Assembly (NCBI RefSeq): GCF_002158995.1
Contig: NZ_LOHF01000001.1
Location: forward strand, 91,367 to 155,366
DNA: 64,000 bases
Direction: 5' to 3'
From: Pseudomonas caspiana
GTDB lineage: Bacteria; Pseudomonadota; Gammaproteobacteria; Pseudomonadales; Pseudomonadaceae
Shown: piece by piece, positions 20,106 to 28,887 of the stretch
How the letters are laid out: every line of letters starts with the position of its first letter
Numbering within the stretch: position 1 is the first letter of the stretch
Made by a program: the position numbers and the translations under genes
Notes under the pieces: model-generated
Told to the model about the DNA's origin: nothing
What the model saw: only the letters and a program-made list of their open reading frames with translations
Databases searched by the model: none

Positions 20106-20231
20106 GGGGAATTACTCCTGTCAAAAAAAAGAAAGAGCCTACCGGATTAAGGAAGGCATTTCTCGATAAAGTTCAGGCCGATAACCCAAGAGAGGAGCGA
20201 GCGGCGTTAGTTTGCCGCTCTTTTTAGCTCA

Positions 20232-21314
20232 TTACCTGTAACGCAACTTGCTCACGGCTTCGCGTAGCAAATACTCGGTTGCGTCCCAGCCCAAGCAGCC
20301 GTCAGTCACCGAAACCCCGTACCGCATGGATGCAATGATCGGCTGGCAACCCTCAAACAGATGACTTTCGATCATCATGCCGACCAGCGATGAGTCACCT
20401 TGCAAGCGCTGTGCGAGCACGTCGTTGAACACCTCTGGCTGGCGCAGTGGGTCTTTACCACTGTTCGCGTGACTGCAATCGACCATGATGCGTTCGGCAA
20501 TTCGCTGTTTCGCCAGACCCTCGCGTATTTGCGCCACGCTTTGATGATCGTAATTAGGTCCTTTATGTCCGCCGCGCAGCACGATGTGGGTGTCGGGGTT
20601 GCCCTGGGTTTCGATAATCGCCGGATGACCCTGGCGATCCATACCAAAATGACGATGTCCGTGCGCCGCTGAACGCATGGCGTCGCAGGCGATGGCGACC
20701 CCGCCATCGGTACCGTTCTTGAAACCGACCGGCATTGGCAGACCGCTGGCCATTTCCCGGTGGATCTGGGATTCGGTCGTGCGTGCGCCAATCGCGACCC
20801 AACTGAGCAGGTCATCAAAGTAGCCAGCAGCCATGGGTTGCAGGATCTCCTTCGCAATCGGCAAGCCCAGGCGCAACATCTCACGCATCAAATGGCGTGA
20901 GAGCGTCAGGCCTGCGGCCATGTCATCACTGCCATCGAGCCGCGGATCGTAGGCGAGGCCTTTCCAGCCAACCGTGGTGCGGGGCTTTTCTACGTAGGCG
21001 CGCATCACCAGCAGCATCTGGTCGCTGACTTCAGCGGCAAGCGCTGCCAGGCGTTCGGCGTATTCGAGGGCTGATTGCGGATCATGGATAGAGCAGGGGC
21101 CTACAACAACCAGCAGGCGGGAATCTTCGCCATTGAGGATGGCGCGAACAGCGCGGCGATGCGCGGCGACTTGATCGCTTAAAGCCAGATCCAGTGGCAG
21201 CTGGGATTTCAGTTGCAGGGTACTTGGCAGGCGCTGCGGGGCGGGGATGCTGTCGAGCACGGTCAGGTTACTGGTCGACAGGTCGGACGGTTTTACTGCG
21301 ATAGACGAATTCAT
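20232..21314 (-). CDS. 3-deoxy-7-phosphoheptulonate (DAHP) synthase, class I
   Basis: 360 aa of the E. coli AroF/G/H type: LLVVVGPCSIHDPQSALEYA, RAYVEKPRTTVGWKGL, IGARTTESQIHREMASGLPM, VGFKNGTDGG, IMVDCSHANSGKD, MIESHLFEG, YGVSVTDGCLGW. It condenses phosphoenolpyruvate and erythrose-4-phosphate, the entry step of aromatic amino acid synthesis, in the cytoplasm. Upstream lie a leader-peptide gene with aromatic codons, a strong terminator and a second short reading frame, so expression is probably controlled by attenuation. Which amino acid inhibits the enzyme cannot be read safely; the tyrosine codons of the leader suggest tyrosine. Confidence 0.93.
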   Translation of the reverse strand: MNSSIAVKPSDLSTSNLTVLDSIPAPQRLPSTLQLKSQLPLDLALSDQVAAHRRAVRAILNGEDSRLLVVVGPCSIHDPQSALEYAERLAALAAEVSDQMLLVMRAYVEKPRTTVGWKGLAYDPRLDGSDDMAAGLTLSRHLMREMLRLGLPIAKEILQPMAAGYFDDLLSWVAIGARTTESQIHREMASGLPMPVGFKNGTDGGVAIACDAMRSAAHGHRHFGMDRQGHPAIIETQGNPDTHIVLRGGHKGPNYDHQSVAQIREGLAKQRIAERIMVDCSHANSGKDPLRQPEVFNDVLAQRLQGDSSLVGMMIESHLFEGCQPIIASMRYGVSVTDGCLGWDATEYLLREAVSKLRYR

Positions 21315-21356
21315 GGTTCTGCTTCCTGGGCTGGCGGGTCTGGCCCGCTCAAAGCC

Positions 21357-21509
21357 CTACTGGGGTGTTCGACAATTTGCCGGGTTGGCATTCTGTAATG
21401 GGTTGCCACCTGTCAGTGACCGAACGGAGGCGGCTTGCTGTCCCGAACGGAGGCTGCTAAATCGCCAGGCAGTGCAGATGTCGGTGCGGTAATAAGTGCT
21501 GTAGGTCAT
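21357..21509 (-). CDS. Short ORF between attenuator and DAHP synthase, possible second leader peptide
   Basis: 50 codons from ATG 21509 (AGGA at about 7 bases upstream) to TAG 21357, ending 42 bases before the DAHP synthase start. The N-terminus MTYSTYYRTDICTAWRF has three Tyr, one Trp and one Phe in 17 residues. Codons 19-31 contain two direct copies of GCCTCCGTTCGG. It could be a second leader peptide or a translational coupler; its expression is not demonstrated. Confidence 0.4.
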   Translation of the reverse strand: MTYSTYYRTDICTAWRFSSLRSGQQAASVRSLTGGNPLQNANPANCRTPQ

Positions 21510-21547
21510 GTCGTAATCCTCGATTCAATTCAATTTTCAGGAGCGCT

Positions 21548-21584
21548 AAAAAACAAAACCCCCGGTCGGGTAGCCGACCGGGGG
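21548..21584 (-). terminator. Attenuator terminator upstream of DAHP synthase
   Basis: Minus strand: CCCCCGGTCGG, four-base loop, CCGACCGGGGG (11 perfect pairs), then TTTTGTTTTTT. It lies 50 bases after the leader-peptide stop and about 230 bases before the structural gene, so it would end transcription prematurely. Confidence 0.88.
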
Positions 21585-21633
21585 TAGAGAGTTCTCTGGT
21601 TGGCGTCCCCTGAATATGGGCGCCGGATGGGTA

Positions 21634-21777
21634 TCAGGCGCGCCAGTGGCTAAACCAATACCCATAATAAGAAGTACTTTGCGGAGCAACGTTTGCTACC
21701 TGACCACGCACGGCCGCACGTGCTGCCAAGCGATCAACGCTGGTCTGCAACAGTGGCTGTGAGGTGGATGGCAACAT
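21634..21777 (-). CDS. Aromatic-amino-acid leader peptide of the DAHP synthase attenuator
   Basis: 47-aa ORF with a good ribosome site (GGAGAAG, 4 bases before ATG 21777). Near its C-terminus it reads SYYGYWFSHWRA: three Tyr, two Trp, one Phe and one His among twelve residues. The RNA for Tyr-Gly-Tyr (AUGGGUAU, 21658-21665) can pair with AUACCCAU at 21627-21634, which spans the stop codon; the terminator follows. Stalling at the aromatic codons would free the distal segment, the classic logic of trp/phe leaders. The pairing that prevents the terminator is not obvious to me (GGGG near 21615 could pair with the CCCCC arm). Confidence 0.72.
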   Translation of the reverse strand: MLPSTSQPLLQTSVDRLAARAAVRGQVANVAPQSTSYYGYWFSHWRA

Positions 21778-22007
21778 GATACTTCTCCGTTAAGTTCAGT
21801 GAGCTTACTTCAGCCTTGCCGGCCAATTCAATCAGAAAAATCAATTGCGCTCATAGAGGTGTTGCAAGTGCAGGTGAAAGGCCGGTGCATTTCCAATTAA
21901 CAAGTTCGAGACAAAATGTTTAAAGCAGAAAAAGAATGGAGAAAAATCCTACAGCAGAATGCTCTTGGCCCTGCATGCTGCATCTTGACCTGCTGACTTG
22001 CAAAATC

Positions 22008-22241
22008 TCACTCAGCAGATGCTTCAATTTGAAGTTTAGGCTCGGAAGGAATGATGCCGTCCTTCATGCCCAGCAAAACCGCCACTTTATGCGCTTCTCC
22101 GCGCCGACCTTTCTTGCGGCCAGCTAAAACCTGGTAAGTGGTTGCCGGATCAATACTGTTCTCTCGGGCAAACTCTTGAACAGATTTGCCTTGATGTTCA
22201 AGCCATGCCTTGGCTTGTGCGGCAGTACGTATTCCGGGCAT
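22008..22241 (-). CDS. Small HTH DNA-binding protein
   Basis: 77 aa: AKAWLEHQGKSVQEFARENSIDPATTYQVLAGRKKGRRGEAHKVAVLLGM is a Cro/C1-like helix-turn-helix with a basic turn. It resembles small phage-type or plasmid-type regulators. It is transcribed away from the XRE gene at 22334, and its start codon abuts a 10-bp repeat array, so it may bind there. Function otherwise unknown. Confidence 0.65.
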   Translation of the reverse strand: MPGIRTAAQAKAWLEHQGKSVQEFARENSIDPATTYQVLAGRKKGRRGEAHKVAVLLGMKDGIIPSEPKLQIEASAE

Positions 22242-22290
22242 AGTTCAAAACCGTTCAAAATAGTTCATGTCAGTTTAATTTCATTCAGAT
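22241..22290. promoter_or_regulatory. Five helically phased 10-bp repeats between divergent regulators
   Basis: Five consecutive decamers share xxGTTCAxxx in the same phase: TAGTTCAAAA, CCGTTCAAAA, TAGTTCATGT, CAGTTTAATT, TCATTCAGAT. The first begins at the start codon of the minus-strand HTH gene, and the array fills half of the 92-base divergent promoter region. One-turn spacing suggests cooperative binding of a regulator on one DNA face. Confidence 0.6.
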
Positions 22291-22333
22291 CTTACCATTC
22301 GTAAGGGTGGAGTCAATAGGAATACACATTCAA

Positions 22334-22702
22334 ATGAGTGGAATAGGATCCCGGCTACGAAAAGAAAGAGAACGTTTGGGCTTGTCTCAGCGTGCCTTCG
22401 GCGAAATCGGTGGGGTGGAGGCGAATGCCCAGGGCAAGTATGAAAGTGGTGATCGTGCCCCGAAAGCCAATTACCTCGCTGCCATCGCCACTAAAGGTGT
22501 GGATGTATTGTTTGTGCTGACTGGCAGCCCTGCGCCAATCCGTGCCGATAATATTAGCCACGCAGAGGAGAAAGTATTGGGTAGCTACCGCACCCTCACC
22601 AAGGAAGATCAGGATGCCATCAAACGATTGACCATCACTATGGCCGAGCTGTCGGCTTCATATGCCATCCATGGAAGGGCCGCCAGCATCAAGGAGGAGT
22701 GA
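22334..22702 (+). CDS. XRE-family HTH transcriptional regulator
   Basis: 122 aa. N-terminal XRE helix-turn-helix (GSRLRKERERLGLSQRAFGEIGGVEANAQGKYESGDRAP, residues 4-42) followed by a helical C-terminus. ATG 22334 aligns with the start of its paralog at 38237 (MIGIGRRLRQERKRLGLSQ); GTG 22307 would be longer. The two paralogs are about 60 percent alike over the first 65 residues and diverge afterwards. Target unknown; the phased repeats upstream are a candidate site. Confidence 0.78.
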   Translation: MSGIGSRLRKERERLGLSQRAFGEIGGVEANAQGKYESGDRAPKANYLAAIATKGVDVLFVLTGSPAPIRADNISHAEEKVLGSYRTLTKEDQDAIKRLTITMAELSASYAIHGRAASIKEE

Positions 22703-22804
22703 GGTTTTACTGAGGTTGGCGAGGTGTCGCCCGAAAATAATTTATTCTCTTGGTGCTTCGGTGATAGCGTGTGTCCAGTGCTATCTCAAAACTGATGTGG
22801 GTTG

Positions 22805-22825
22805 GACCTAGCGTGATGCTAGGTC
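22805..22825. promoter_or_regulatory. Perfect hairpin in the gacA upstream region
   Basis: GACCTAGC, loop GTGAT, GCTAGGTC: an 8-bp perfect stem 62 bases before gacA. A T-run (CTGTTTTTGC) follows ten bases later, so it may be a weak terminator of the XRE gene or a control element of gacA. The rest of 22703-22886 shows no gene. Confidence 0.4.
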
Positions 22826-22886
22826 TGGTCCGCTGTTTTTGCTATGGTGACCAGTATTCGTTATGTCCGTTTTGCGAGGTGTCTGC

Positions 22887-23531
22887 TTGATTAAGGTGCT
22901 AGTTGTTGACGACCATGATCTTGTTCGGACAGGCATCACGCGCATGCTGGCTGACATTGACGGTCTGCAGGTCGTCGGTCAGGCCGACTCTGGTGAAGAG
23001 TCGCTGAAGAAGGCGCGCGAACTGAAACCGGATGTAGTCCTCATGGACGTCAAGATGCCCGGGATTGGTGGTCTTGAAGCGACTCGCAAATTATTGCGCA
23101 GCCATCCCGAGATCAAGGTAGTGGCCGTTACGGTTTGCGAAGAAGATCCCTTTCCAACCCGGTTGCTGCAAGCAGGTGCCGCTGGTTATATGACCAAGGG
23201 CGCAGGGCTTGCGGAAATGGTTCAGGCTATCCGCCTGGTGTTTGCGGGGCAGCGTTACATCAGCCCGCAGATTGCTCAGCAACTGGCTCTCAAGTCGTTT
23301 CAGCCACAAGTCAACAATTCACCTTTTGATCTGCTCTCTGAGCGTGAGATTCAAATCGCGCTGATGATTGTCGGCTGCCAGAAAGTCCAGACGATTTCCG
23401 ATAAGCTTTGCCTTTCCCCGAAAACAGTCAATACCTACCGTTACCGTATCTTTGAGAAGCTGTCGATCGGCAGCGATGTCGAGCTGGCTTTGCTGGCGGT
23501 ACGTCACGGCATGGTCGATGCCAGCGCCTGA
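22887..23531 (+). CDS. gacA: Response regulator GacA
   Basis: 214 aa, nearly identical in reading to known Pseudomonas GacA: receiver domain ([18 protein letters not shown], phospho-acceptor Asp in [38 protein letters not shown]) and LuxR-type HTH ([43 protein letters not shown]). Partner of the GacS sensor kinase; it switches on the Rsm small RNAs and so secondary metabolism and virulence. The start is the unusual TTG 22887, known for gacA, with AGGTG six bases upstream. One base separates it from uvrC. Confidence 0.95.
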   Translation: MIKVLVVDDHDLVRTGITRMLADIDGLQVVGQADSGEESLKKARELKPDVVLMDVKMPGIGGLEATRKLLRSHPEIKVVAVTVCEEDPFPTRLLQAGAAGYMTKGAGLAEMVQAIRLVFAGQRYISPQIAQQLALKSFQPQVNNSPFDLLSEREIQIALMIVGCQKVQTISDKLCLSPKTVNTYRYRIFEKLSIGSDVELALLAVRHGMVDASA

Positions 23532-23532
23532 A

Positions 23533-25356
23533 ATGAACCCACCGTTTGACCCAAGTGCCTTTCTTGCAACCTGTAGCGGTCGCCCCGGCGTGTATCGAAT
23601 GTTCGATGCCGAGGCGCGCCTCCTTTATGTAGGCAAGGCCAAGAACCTGAAAAACCGGTTGGCGAGTTATTTTCGCAAGACCGGCCATGCGCCGAAAACC
23701 AGCGCACTGGTTTCGCGGATAGCCCAGATCGAAACAACGATCACCGCCAACGAAACGGAAGCGCTGCTCCTGGAGCAGACGCTCATCAAGGAATGGCGTC
23801 CGCCTTACAATATTCTGCTGCGCGACGACAAATCCTATCCCTATGTGTATCTGTCAGACGGCAATTTTCCGCGCCTGAGCATTCACCGTGGCGCTAAAAA
23901 AGCCAAAGGTCGGTATTTCGGGCCTTATCCCAGTGCCGGAGCCGTGCGGGAAAGTCTGAGCCTGATGCAAAAGACATTTCTGGTGCGCCAGTGCGAGGAC
24001 AGTTTCTACAAAAATCGCACACGTCCTTGTCTGCAATATCAGATCAAACGCTGCAAGGGACCTTGCGTTGGTCTCGTTGAGCCAGAAGTCTATGCAGAAG
24101 ATGTGCGCCACTCAGTGATGTTCCTCGAAGGTCGCAGCAACACGTTGACCGACGAGTTGAACGCGCTGATGGAAAAGGCCGCCATGAGTCTGGACTTTGA
24201 ACAGGCCGCCGAATTACGCGACCAGATCGCGTTGCTGCGTCGTGTGCAGGATCAGCAGAGCATGGAAGGCGGGACCGGCGACGTCGACGTCGTTGCGGCG
24301 TTCGTCAATCCTGGCGGTGCCTGTGTGCACTTGATCAGCGTGCGCGGCGGCAGGGTGCTGGGTAGCAAGAACTTCTTCCCGCAGGTGGGTATCGAGGAAG
24401 AGGTTGGTGAGGTCATGTCAGCCTTCCTGTCGCAATATTTTCTGGGTGGTGTGGATCGTGAGCTGCCGGCTGAAGTCATCGTCAACGTCCTGCATGACGA
24501 CTTCCCGACGCTGATCGACGCTATTGAAGAGTCCCGTGGTCGTGAGCTGGTAATCAGTCATCGGGTACGCGGTACGCGTGCACGCTGGCAGCAGATGGCA
24601 GTGACCAATGCGGAGCAGGCGCTGTCGGCACGACTCGCCGATCGACAGCACGTGGCGGCACGCTTCGATGCGCTGCAAAAGGTTCTGAAACTCGACGAGC
24701 CACCGCTGCGCCTCGAGTGCTATGACATCAGCCACTCCAGCGGCGAGGCTACGGTGGCGTCCTGCGTGGTGTTCGGCCCTGAAGGTCCGATCAAGTCGGA
24801 CTATCGTCGCTACAACATCGAAGGTGTCACGGCGGGCGACGACTATGCCGCCATGCATCAGGCGCTGACACGGCGCTTCAGCAAGCTCAAGGACGGCGAG
24901 GGTAAACTGCCCGATATCCTGTTGGTCGACGGCGGCAAGGGGCAGATGTCGATGGCCCGCGATGTACTGAATGAGCTGGCGGTGCCCGACCTGATTTTGC
25001 TGGGCGTCGCCAAGGGCACAACCCGTAAGGCGGGCTTTGAAACCCTGTATCTCAACGACTCCGCTCATGAGTTCACCTTGCCGGGGGATTCTCCGGCGCT
25101 GCACCTCATTCAGCAGATCCGCGACGAAGCTCACCGTTTTGCGATCACCGGCCACCGGGCGCGACGCGGCAAGACTCGGCGCACCTCAAGCCTTGAAGGT
25201 GTCGCTGGAGTAGGGCCTACACGGCGCCGCGACCTGCTCAAACACTTCGGTGGCCTGCAGGAATTGTCCCGTGCGAGCATCGAAGAAATCGCAAAAGCAC
25301 CCGGAATCAGTAAAAAGCTTGCAGAGTCGATTTATGCAAACCTGCACAGCGAGTAG
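23533..25356 (+). CDS. uvrC: Excinuclease ABC subunit C
   Basis: 607 aa. GIY-YIG nuclease at the N-terminus ([29 protein letters not shown]), UVR motif ([21 protein letters not shown]), RNase H-like endonuclease core ([30 protein letters not shown]), and helix-hairpin-helix repeats at the end ([29 protein letters not shown]). It makes both incisions in nucleotide excision repair. The start ATG 23533 lies one base after the gacA stop, the classic gacA-uvrC arrangement. Confidence 0.95.
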   Translation: MNPPFDPSAFLATCSGRPGVYRMFDAEARLLYVGKAKNLKNRLASYFRKTGHAPKTSALVSRIAQIETTITANETEALLLEQTLIKEWRPPYNILLRDDKSYPYVYLSDGNFPRLSIHRGAKKAKGRYFGPYPSAGAVRESLSLMQKTFLVRQCEDSFYKNRTRPCLQYQIKRCKGPCVGLVEPEVYAEDVRHSVMFLEGRSNTLTDELNALMEKAAMSLDFEQAAELRDQIALLRRVQDQQSMEGGTGDVDVVAAFVNPGGACVHLISVRGGRVLGSKNFFPQVGIEEEVGEVMSAFLSQYFLGGVDRELPAEVIVNVLHDDFPTLIDAIEESRGRELVISHRVRGTRARWQQMAVTNAEQALSARLADRQHVAARFDALQKVLKLDEPPLRLECYDISHSSGEATVASCVVFGPEGPIKSDYRRYNIEGVTAGDDYAAMHQALTRRFSKLKDGEGKLPDILLVDGGKGQMSMARDVLNELAVPDLILLGVAKGTTRKAGFETLYLNDSAHEFTLPGDSPALHLIQQIRDEAHRFAITGHRARRGKTRRTSSLEGVAGVGPTRRRDLLKHFGGLQELSRASIEEIAKAPGISKKLAESIYANLHSE

Positions 25357-25388
25357 AATGCCCGCTCACCTCGTAGCAAGTTGTGCCG

Positions 25389-25949
25389 ATGAATATCCCT
25401 AATCTGATCACCGTTCTACGTGTCCTCCTGATTCCGATCTTCATTCTGCTGTTTTACTTGCCGTACCATTGGAGCTACATGGCAGCCAGTAGCGTCTTCG
25501 CTTTCGCAGCAGCGACTGACTGGCTCGATGGATATCTGGCTCGCCGTCTGGAGCAGAGCACGCCGTTTGGCGCGTTCCTTGATCCGGTCGCGGACAAGCT
25601 GATGGTTGCAGTTGCACTGGTTTTGCTGGTTCAGGCCCACGCCAATCTTTGGCTGACGCTGCCTGCGGCTGTGATTATCGGTCGTGAGATTGTCATCTCC
25701 GCATTGCGCGAATGGATGGCTGAACTGGGCGCCAGGGCTCAGGTAGCAGTGTCGAACCTGGGCAAGTGGAAGACTGCCGCGCAAATGCTGGCGCTGGTCA
25801 TTTTGCTGGCCAATCCGCCCGCGTTCACATTCTGGGTTGTGTTGGGGTACGTGCTGCTGATTCTGGCTGCAGGCCTGACTTTGTGGTCGATGCTGCAATA
25901 CTTGAGAGCCGCATGGCCGCACCTGAAAACCACGGCTGATAAAAAATAA
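25389..25949 (+). CDS. pgsA: CDP-diacylglycerol-glycerol-3-phosphate 3-phosphatidyltransferase
   Basis: 186 aa membrane enzyme starting [16 protein letters not shown]. It carries the CDP-alcohol phosphotransferase signature [27 protein letters not shown] (DG..AR....G...D..D). It makes phosphatidylglycerol phosphate in the inner membrane. ATG 25389 fits the family start; GTG 25383 adds two residues. Follows uvrC by 32 bases; tRNA genes follow as in E. coli and P. aeruginosa. Confidence 0.94.
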   Translation: MNIPNLITVLRVLLIPIFILLFYLPYHWSYMAASSVFAFAAATDWLDGYLARRLEQSTPFGAFLDPVADKLMVAVALVLLVQAHANLWLTLPAAVIIGREIVISALREWMAELGARAQVAVSNLGKWKTAAQMLALVILLANPPAFTFWVVLGYVLLILAAGLTLWSMLQYLRAAWPHLKTTADKK

Positions 25950-25966
25950 GTTTTTAAAACAAAGGG

Positions 25967-25994
25967 TTGACGGCGCGGTTTGAATCTATAGAAT
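25967..25994 (+). promoter_or_regulatory. Sigma-70 promoter of the tRNA-Gly/tRNA-Cys operon
   Basis: TTGACG (25967-25972), 16 bases, TAGAAT (25989-25994), followed by a GC-rich start region typical of stable-RNA promoters. tRNA-Gly begins 19 bases after the -10 box. Confidence 0.65.
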
Positions 25995-26012
25995 AGCGCC
26001 CGTCACCAAGAT

Positions 26013-26088
<76 letters not shown>

Positions 26089-26134
26089 AGTTTGTACACA
26101 TTGAGTGTTTGTGGTTTGAGCGCTGGATGTTTGA

Positions 26135-26208
26135 GGCCGAGTAGCAAAATGGTTATGCCGCGGATTGCAAATCCGCTTACGCCGGTTCGATTCCGACCTC
26201 GGCCTCCA
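26135..26208 (+). tRNA. tRNA-Cys (GCA)
   Basis: 74 bases with CCA encoded: acceptor GGCCGAG/CTCGGCC, anticodon GCA at 26167-26169 in CGGATTGCAAATCCG, T-arm CCGGTTCGATTCCG. 46 bases after tRNA-Gly. Confidence 0.96.
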
Positions 26209-26217
26209 CTATTAAAG

Positions 26218-26249
26218 AACCCGAAGATTAACGTCTTCGGGTTTTTTAT
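26218..26249 (+). terminator. Rho-independent terminator after tRNA-Cys
   Basis: AACCCGAAGA, loop TTAACG, TCTTCGGGTT (10 perfect pairs), then TTTTATT. Ends the tRNA operon. Confidence 0.92.
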
Positions 26250-26421
26250 TGCTTGCGAAAAAATCTGTCGGCGCTCCTGAAGGCCGCGATGGCGGTGTGT
26301 CAGGGAGTTCGTTTCTCCTTTAATGACGACGAATGGTAACCACTGGTCAGGCCTTATGTGGCGAATTGCAATTAAGCGCCAATTACGGGGTCACAGTAAT
26401 CCCTTAGTAACGAGCAAAAAT

Positions 26422-26637
26422 ATGCTTGCCTCAGAGATGAATTCAGAAGACAGCGAGTACCTGCTGAATGAGCTCAACCTGGCTACTGAAGAGCTCATGT
26501 CAATCGACAAAGCCGCCTTCGGGGGTGAGCATTGGCAAGCAGCGCATCTTCGCCAGCAAGGTGCATTTGCAAACTGGCTCCGCTACATCAGAAAAGATCC
26601 TGTATTCCAAAGCAGATCAGCGAATTTGCATTCTTGA
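26422..26637 (+). CDS. Small hypothetical protein
   Basis: 71 aa from ATG 26422 (MLASEMNSED..), or 66 from ATG 26437. Hydrophilic and helical, with ATEELMSIDKAAFGG and AHLRQQGAFANWL. I believe similar short Pseudomonas proteins exist, but I cannot name a family. No clear ribosome site. A longer frame to 26323 is possible but begins with unlikely sequence. The 26250-26421 gap holds only a decayed piece of a palindromic repeat near 26270-26305. Confidence 0.45.
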   Translation: MLASEMNSEDSEYLLNELNLATEELMSIDKAAFGGEHWQAAHLRQQGAFANWLRYIRKDPVFQSRSANLHS

Positions 26638-26903
26638 TGCGCGGCAGCCTGCATACCCGACATCAGGGGTGGCAGTTGATGATTCTGATGCGAGACGAGA
26701 AATCGCAGGCAAAGAAAAGCCCGCGATGGGGAGAGCGGGCAAAGGCCTGATAGTGCCTGCAGTTAGAGTACGAGGCTGGGTGTGAAAATGGTGTGAAGAT
26801 CTGACTGGAAAAACTGTGCTACGCGTAGCCGAGCGATGATCGGCAACGAACAGGCTCAGGATTGTCTACTCTTGGTGAAACCTGGGTCAGCAGAGGACGC
26901 ACG

Positions 26904-27161
26904 ATGTATTCAAAACCAGATATCCAGCGAGTTCTTGAAACAGCATTTTTGCCCTCAAGGTGCGAATGCGCTATCGGTGTAAGCGACAATTTTTCGGTGA
27001 AACTCATCAACCCCGAATCAGGCGATATCGAGCTGTATGTAACAGGGATAGCTTTTTCTGAGCTTTCTACCAGCCGATCCATCGCCCGGTTGGTGCTCTC
27101 GCTGAAAGAGCAGCGAGACCTCATGGGTAAGATGGAGTTGTCCATGAAGCGACTGGGGTAG
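26904..27161 (+). CDS. DUF1652 domain protein
   Basis: 85 aa: MYSKPDIQRVLETAFLPSRCECAI..VTGIAFSELSTSRSIARLVLSL matches the short Pseudomonas-specific DUF1652 family (E/QR..ESAFLP..CEC, then VTGI...L...RAIA.L). Function unknown. Start chosen at ATG 26904 with GAGGA 7 bases upstream. 27162-27356 contains no gene that I can see. Confidence 0.75.
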   Translation: MYSKPDIQRVLETAFLPSRCECAIGVSDNFSVKLINPESGDIELYVTGIAFSELSTSRSIARLVLSLKEQRDLMGKMELSMKRLG

Positions 27162-27356
27162 GGCAGATACGACGAAAAACGCGGAAGTTTCCGAACGGAA
27201 CATCGGTTCGGAGCAATTACAACTTGCTCGGGGTTAAAGTCGGGCTAACTGACCTCCATCCCGACAATCTAGTCCCCCCACATCGCACTTTTTTGCATTT
27301 TCCCGATCTATGTCTGTCCCGGCCGCGCTGACTTCCTGCGCGGACAGTGAATCAGA

Positions 27357-28115
27357 ATGGTGCCGATGGATCGCACGTTACCTTCATGTACTACTCGATG
27401 GATGCGCCAGCCGCTTGTATTGGCAATGGTTTTTCTGCTTGGCGTCAGTGGTTGTAGTCAGCAACAGGGCCGCGATATCGCCACTCAATTCAGTAAAGGC
27501 AAGCCTGACGAGCTATTCCAGACCAGCGTCGATCGCATGGCCACGCTTGGCATGCATGACAATCTGCAAAGCCTGTATTTACTGATGAACAAGCTTTATC
27601 TGCGTAATCCCAATCAGTGGCGTCAATCGGGTTATACAGATGCTATCAGTGCTGCACGGGCGATCCGCCAAGCTATAGAGCTACGCCAGCCTCTGCCTGC
27701 TCTCGGAGAGCGTCGTGACCTGGCGGCGCTGAGTTATTCCTTGAGTCCGGAGTTTCGCGGCGACCGTGTAGGGGCTTTTACCTACGCGATTGGCAGCATG
27801 CTGGTAACTGCTCATGGTGGCCGCACCGAGTTTTATGTGACGGACTCCATCAATCCACAGTTCGTCAGCAACGCTGCGCGCAATATCGAAAAAGCCACAT
27901 GGCTGCTCAGTCAGCGTCAGGATGCCAATGGTGTGCTGTTGCTGTTTTCCAATGAAATATCGGATCAGTCCAGTAACCTGAGTTTCGCTGTGGAATTCGG
28001 CAAGATCGTCGCGCGGCTCGACTTGCTGGCGCAGATTCTGGATGAGCGTTATCGGCGTATCGGGCTTAATTACGCGCAGAGTCTGTTGCTGTTGAATTTC
28101 CTGCCGGTGCAGTAA
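27357..28115 (+). CDS. Hypothetical lipoprotein
   Basis: 252 aa. Signal peptide with lipobox VSGC (LVLAMVFLLGVSGCSQQQG), so the mature protein is anchored at Cys30. The remainder is helical, with QSLYLLMNKLYLRNPNQW and a closing ERYRRIGLNYAQSLLLLNFLP. No enzymatic motif is visible. Start could be ATG 27357 or 27366. Family not recognised with certainty; likely a conserved Pseudomonas outer-membrane or periplasm-facing lipoprotein. Confidence 0.68.
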   Translation: MVPMDRTLPSCTTRWMRQPLVLAMVFLLGVSGCSQQQGRDIATQFSKGKPDELFQTSVDRMATLGMHDNLQSLYLLMNKLYLRNPNQWRQSGYTDAISAARAIRQAIELRQPLPALGERRDLAALSYSLSPEFRGDRVGAFTYAIGSMLVTAHGGRTEFYVTDSINPQFVSNAARNIEKATWLLSQRQDANGVLLLFSNEISDQSSNLSFAVEFGKIVARLDLLAQILDERYRRIGLNYAQSLLLLNFLPVQ

Positions 28116-28127
28116 TGAACCGGGCCA

Positions 28128-28584
28128 TTAATTAGTCAGGCCCGGGATTACACACTTCGCGGGCATGTCCTTCAGTAACCGATCCAGCACGGGCGCCATC
28201 TTTGTCTCTGTGCCCTGAAACTTCATCATGGATAACCCACCTTTGCCACGCAGATAATAACGCGCGGCTTCCAAACGACGTTTCTCGCTATCCCATATCT
28301 CCAGGTCTGCGCTGGAGAGATACGGCACGATATCCCATGTTCGATACGCTACGTACGTCAGTCGATAGTTGCAGCTAGCGGGCACTTGGGCATAGACCTC
28401 GGAACTGATACTGCGGTCCAAAAGCCCACGCTGCACCACCGAGACAAAATCCGTGACCAGCACTTTAGGTTTTGCTCAATGCATATATTCGCCGGGCGTA
28501 CCGTGAGCGGCTCGACATCAATGGATGTGCAGCCACCTAACCACCCAGCCCTGCGAGAACCAGACCACCTGCCAATGCTTTCAT
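28128..28584 (-). pseudogene. Frameshifted Sbal_3080-family lipoprotein gene
   Basis: Three minus-strand pieces make one protein. ATG 28584 (after AAGGAAC) opens a signal peptide (MKALAGGLVLAGLGG) that hits TAG at 28537. The lipobox LGGCTSIDVEPLTVRPANIC continues in another frame to about 28468. The remainder (VLVTDFVSVVQRGLL ... YYLRGKGGLSMMKFQGT) is in a third frame to 28128. Adding one base near 28540 and one in AACCTAAAG near 28465 (giving Asn-Pro-Lys-Val) restores the family sequence. Two losses of one base each suggest a decayed gene, unless they are read errors. Confidence 0.65.
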
Positions 28585-28887
28585 CAAAACCCGTTCCTTC
28601 CTGGATTGCGACCTCGTGTTTATGAGGAGGCTTTAAAGTACTTGGCCGCACGGTTGCGGCTGGGCGGCATAGTGCCACATGGACGCATTGGATGGTTCGC
28701 GCAAATCACCGGATCAAAAGGCCAGTCCAGCCATCCAGGCCCTGGAGGAAACTGGCTAAGTACCACCGGTAACGATTCTGGTGGCAATCGTGGTAATGCG
28801 CCTCCGAAGAATGGATGAGCAGATCAGACGATTTGAACTGCCGCTACCTCAAGGTGCCAAAACAGAACCTATCATGAGGACAGCGCA

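Noticed and set aside
20197..20226. Hairpin GAGCGGC...GCCGCTC with TTTTT (plus strand) between the parvulin and DAHP synthase genes
   Set aside because: Its U-run faces the plus strand, where no gene is transcribed; it may slow antisense reads, but no target is known.
28525..28818. Plus-strand frame of 97 codons
   Set aside because: Antisense to the broken lipoprotein gene, with poor composition and no ribosome site.
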